From positions 1-14,799 of the forward strand of contig QHPA01000053.1 in assembly GCA_003218935.1 (NCBI GenBank): DNA of 14,799 nt, given 5' to 3'. The notes beneath the pieces were generated by a model that was not told where the DNA came from, made no database searches, and saw only the letters and a list, made by a program, of their open reading frames with translations. The translations under genes were made by a program, and so were the position numbers. The stretch's first letter is position 1, and every line of letters begins with the position of its first letter. Shown here piece after piece: positions 13,464 to 14,799 of this stretch. The DNA is from Verrucomicrobiota bacterium (lineage in GTDB: Bacteria > Verrucomicrobiota > Verrucomicrobiia > Limisphaerales > AV2).

Positions 13464-14799
13464 ATGAACCGATACCTCGACATGGTGGACAGCCCGGAAC
13501 ACGTCAAGAAACTCAAGCTGGACCAGTTGCAGCAACTGGCCGAGGAAATCCGCCACGAACTCATCACCGTCCTTTCCAAAAACGGCGGCCATGTGGGCCC
13601 CAACCTCGGCGTGGTGGAGCTGACCATCGCGCTGCATCGCGTCTTCTCGACGCCAAAAGACCGGTTCGTCTGGGACGTGAGCCATCAAAGCTACGTTCAC
13701 AAACTCCTTACCGGCCGCAAAAGCCGCTTTCACACCATCCGCACCACTGACGGTTTGAACGGTTTCGCGCTCCGCACTGAAAGCGAGCACGATTGTTACG
13801 GCGCGGGCCACGCCGGCACCGCGTTGTCGGCTGCGCTCGGCATGTGCGCGGCGCGCGATCAACGCGGCAGCGACGAGAATGTGGTTTGTATCTTTGGCGA
13901 CGCGGCGTTGACCAACGGCATTTCCTTCGAGGCGCTCAACAACATCGCGTACACGACGAAGCGCTTCATCGGCATTCTGAACGACAACGAATGGAGCATC
14001 GCCAAGAATGTCGGGGCGATCGCCCATTACCTGAACAAAATCATCACGCACCCTTCCTATAACCGGTTGCACAAGGATATCCAGCGGTTGATGAAGCGAT
14101 TACCCAAAGGTGAACTGGCGTTGAGGCTCGCGCACAAAGCCGAGGAGGGCTTCAAAGGCGCCGTCACCGAAGTCACCTTGCGGCCCGCCGACAGTTCCCT
14201 GGGCACGGACGGCCGTGGCGGTTTCGGCAACAGCGTCATCTTCGAAGAAATGGGCCTGCGCTACATCGGGCCAATTGAGGGCCATGACCTGCCGCTGTTG
14301 ATCAACGTGTTGGAATACGCCAAAACATCCGGCCTGCCAGTCGTGCTGCACGTCCTGACGAAGAAAGGCAAAGGCTACGATGTCGCAATTCAGCACCCCG
14401 AAAAATTCCACGGCACCGGCCCGTATGACATCAAGACCGGCGCGGGACCCGCGCCCAAACCCGGTGCGCCGCCTAATTGGCAGGATGTTTTCGGCCAGGC
14501 GATGGTCAAGCTCTGTCAAAAGGACAACTCCGTTATCGGCATCACTGCGGCCATGCCGAGCGGCACCGGGCTGAAGGCTTTGGAGAAGGCTCTGCCCAAT
14601 CGTTACTACGACGTCGGTATCGCGGAGGAACACGCTGTCCTCTTCGCCGCGGGCATGGCGACGATGGGCTTCCATCCCGTCTGCGCGATTTACTCGACGT
14701 TCCTTCAGCGCGCCTACGATTGTCTGCACCACGACGTTTGTTTGCAGGATTTGCCGGTGATTTTCTGCATGGACCGCGCCGGCCTGAGCGCCAACGACG
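13464..14799 (+). CDS. dxs: 1-deoxy-D-xylulose-5-phosphate synthase, 3'-partial
   Basis: Thiamine-diphosphate enzyme joining pyruvate and glyceraldehyde 3-phosphate, the first step of the MEP isoprenoid pathway. 445 residues are visible and the frame is open at the right edge (the family is ~620-640). Motifs seen: GGHVGPNLGVVELTIALH, WDVSHQSYVHKLLTGR, RTESEHDCYGAGHAGTALSA, the cofactor segment GDAALTNG through LNDNEWSIAKNVGAI, TKKGKGYDVA, then GIAEEHAVLFAAGMA with the catalytic Glu, and YSTFLQRAYDCLHHDV. The usual GDG of the thiamine site is GDA, which I recall as a feature of PVC-group Dxs rather than a defect. The ATG at 13464 gives a normal N-terminus (RYLDMVDSPEHVKKL); no ribosome site is obvious. 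It is probably co-transcribed with xseB. Confidence 0.97.
   Translation, partial: MNRYLDMVDSPEHVKKLKLDQLQQLAEEIRHELITVLSKNGGHVGPNLGVVELTIALHRVFSTPKDRFVWDVSHQSYVHKLLTGRKSRFHTIRTTDGLNGFALRTESEHDCYGAGHAGTALSAALGMCAARDQRGSDENVVCIFGDAALTNGISFEALNNIAYTTKRFIGILNDNEWSIAKNVGAIAHYLNKIITHPSYNRLHKDIQRLMKRLPKGELALRLAHKAEEGFKGAVTEVTLRPADSSLGTDGRGGFGNSVIFEEMGLRYIGPIEGHDLPLLINVLEYAKTSGLPVVLHVLTKKGKGYDVAIQHPEKFHGTGPYDIKTGAGPAPKPGAPPNWQDVFGQAMVKLCQKDNSVIGITAAMPSGTGLKALEKALPNRYYDVGIAEEHAVLFAAGMATMGFHPVCAIYSTFLQRAYDCLHHDVCLQDLPVIFCMDRAGLSAND

Overview
The window looks like a chromosomal piece of a Verrucomicrobiota bacterium, most likely of the Limisphaerales/Pedosphaera type. This is inferred from protein character (a small secreted protein with a YSIDWF N-terminus and FYRL C-terminus, a collagen-like S74 protein, a DUF3500 protein, a PVC-like Dxs with GDA in place of GDG), moderately high GC, and the dense short repeats. 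No database search was possible, so the taxonomy is an inference.

Left part (1-6504), minus strand, transcribed right to left: a secreted DUF3500 protein, a 23S rRNA uracil-5-methyltransferase of the RlmD/TrmA family, a large polytopic membrane protein with C-terminal TPR repeats (DUF2723-like), and a family 4 glycosyltransferase that runs off the left edge and carries a frameshift near 985-990. The last two are 9 bases apart and may be the start of a surface-polysaccharide locus.

Middle part (6505-9714), plus strand: a divergent intergenic region with short repeats, then a tightly packed run. It holds a YmdB-type metallophosphoesterase gene broken by a deletion that removes its GTHTH metal-binding motif, a small membrane-anchored HEAT-repeat protein (4-base overlap), and xseA (11-base overlap). 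xseA contains an in-frame palindromic repeat element of about 94 bp.

Right part (9715-14799): two minus-strand genes with a 4-base overlap encode a small secreted protein and an 838-residue secreted collagen-like protein ending in a peptidase S74 chaperone domain. They sit between xseA and xseB. The plus strand then resumes with xseB and dxs (cut by the right edge).

The most unusual signal is not one gene. At least six places carry degenerate tandem repeats with a unit of exactly 7 bases but different unit sequences (6732, 7084, 8898, 10154, 10224, 12642; perhaps 8245). An 8-base array lies between xseB and dxs, and a 9-base array lies upstream of ymdB. Several of the 7-base arrays are inside reading frames and contribute amino acids: the YmdB insert, the core of the XseA palindromic element, the N-terminus of the small secreted protein, and a conserved stretch of the collagen-like protein.
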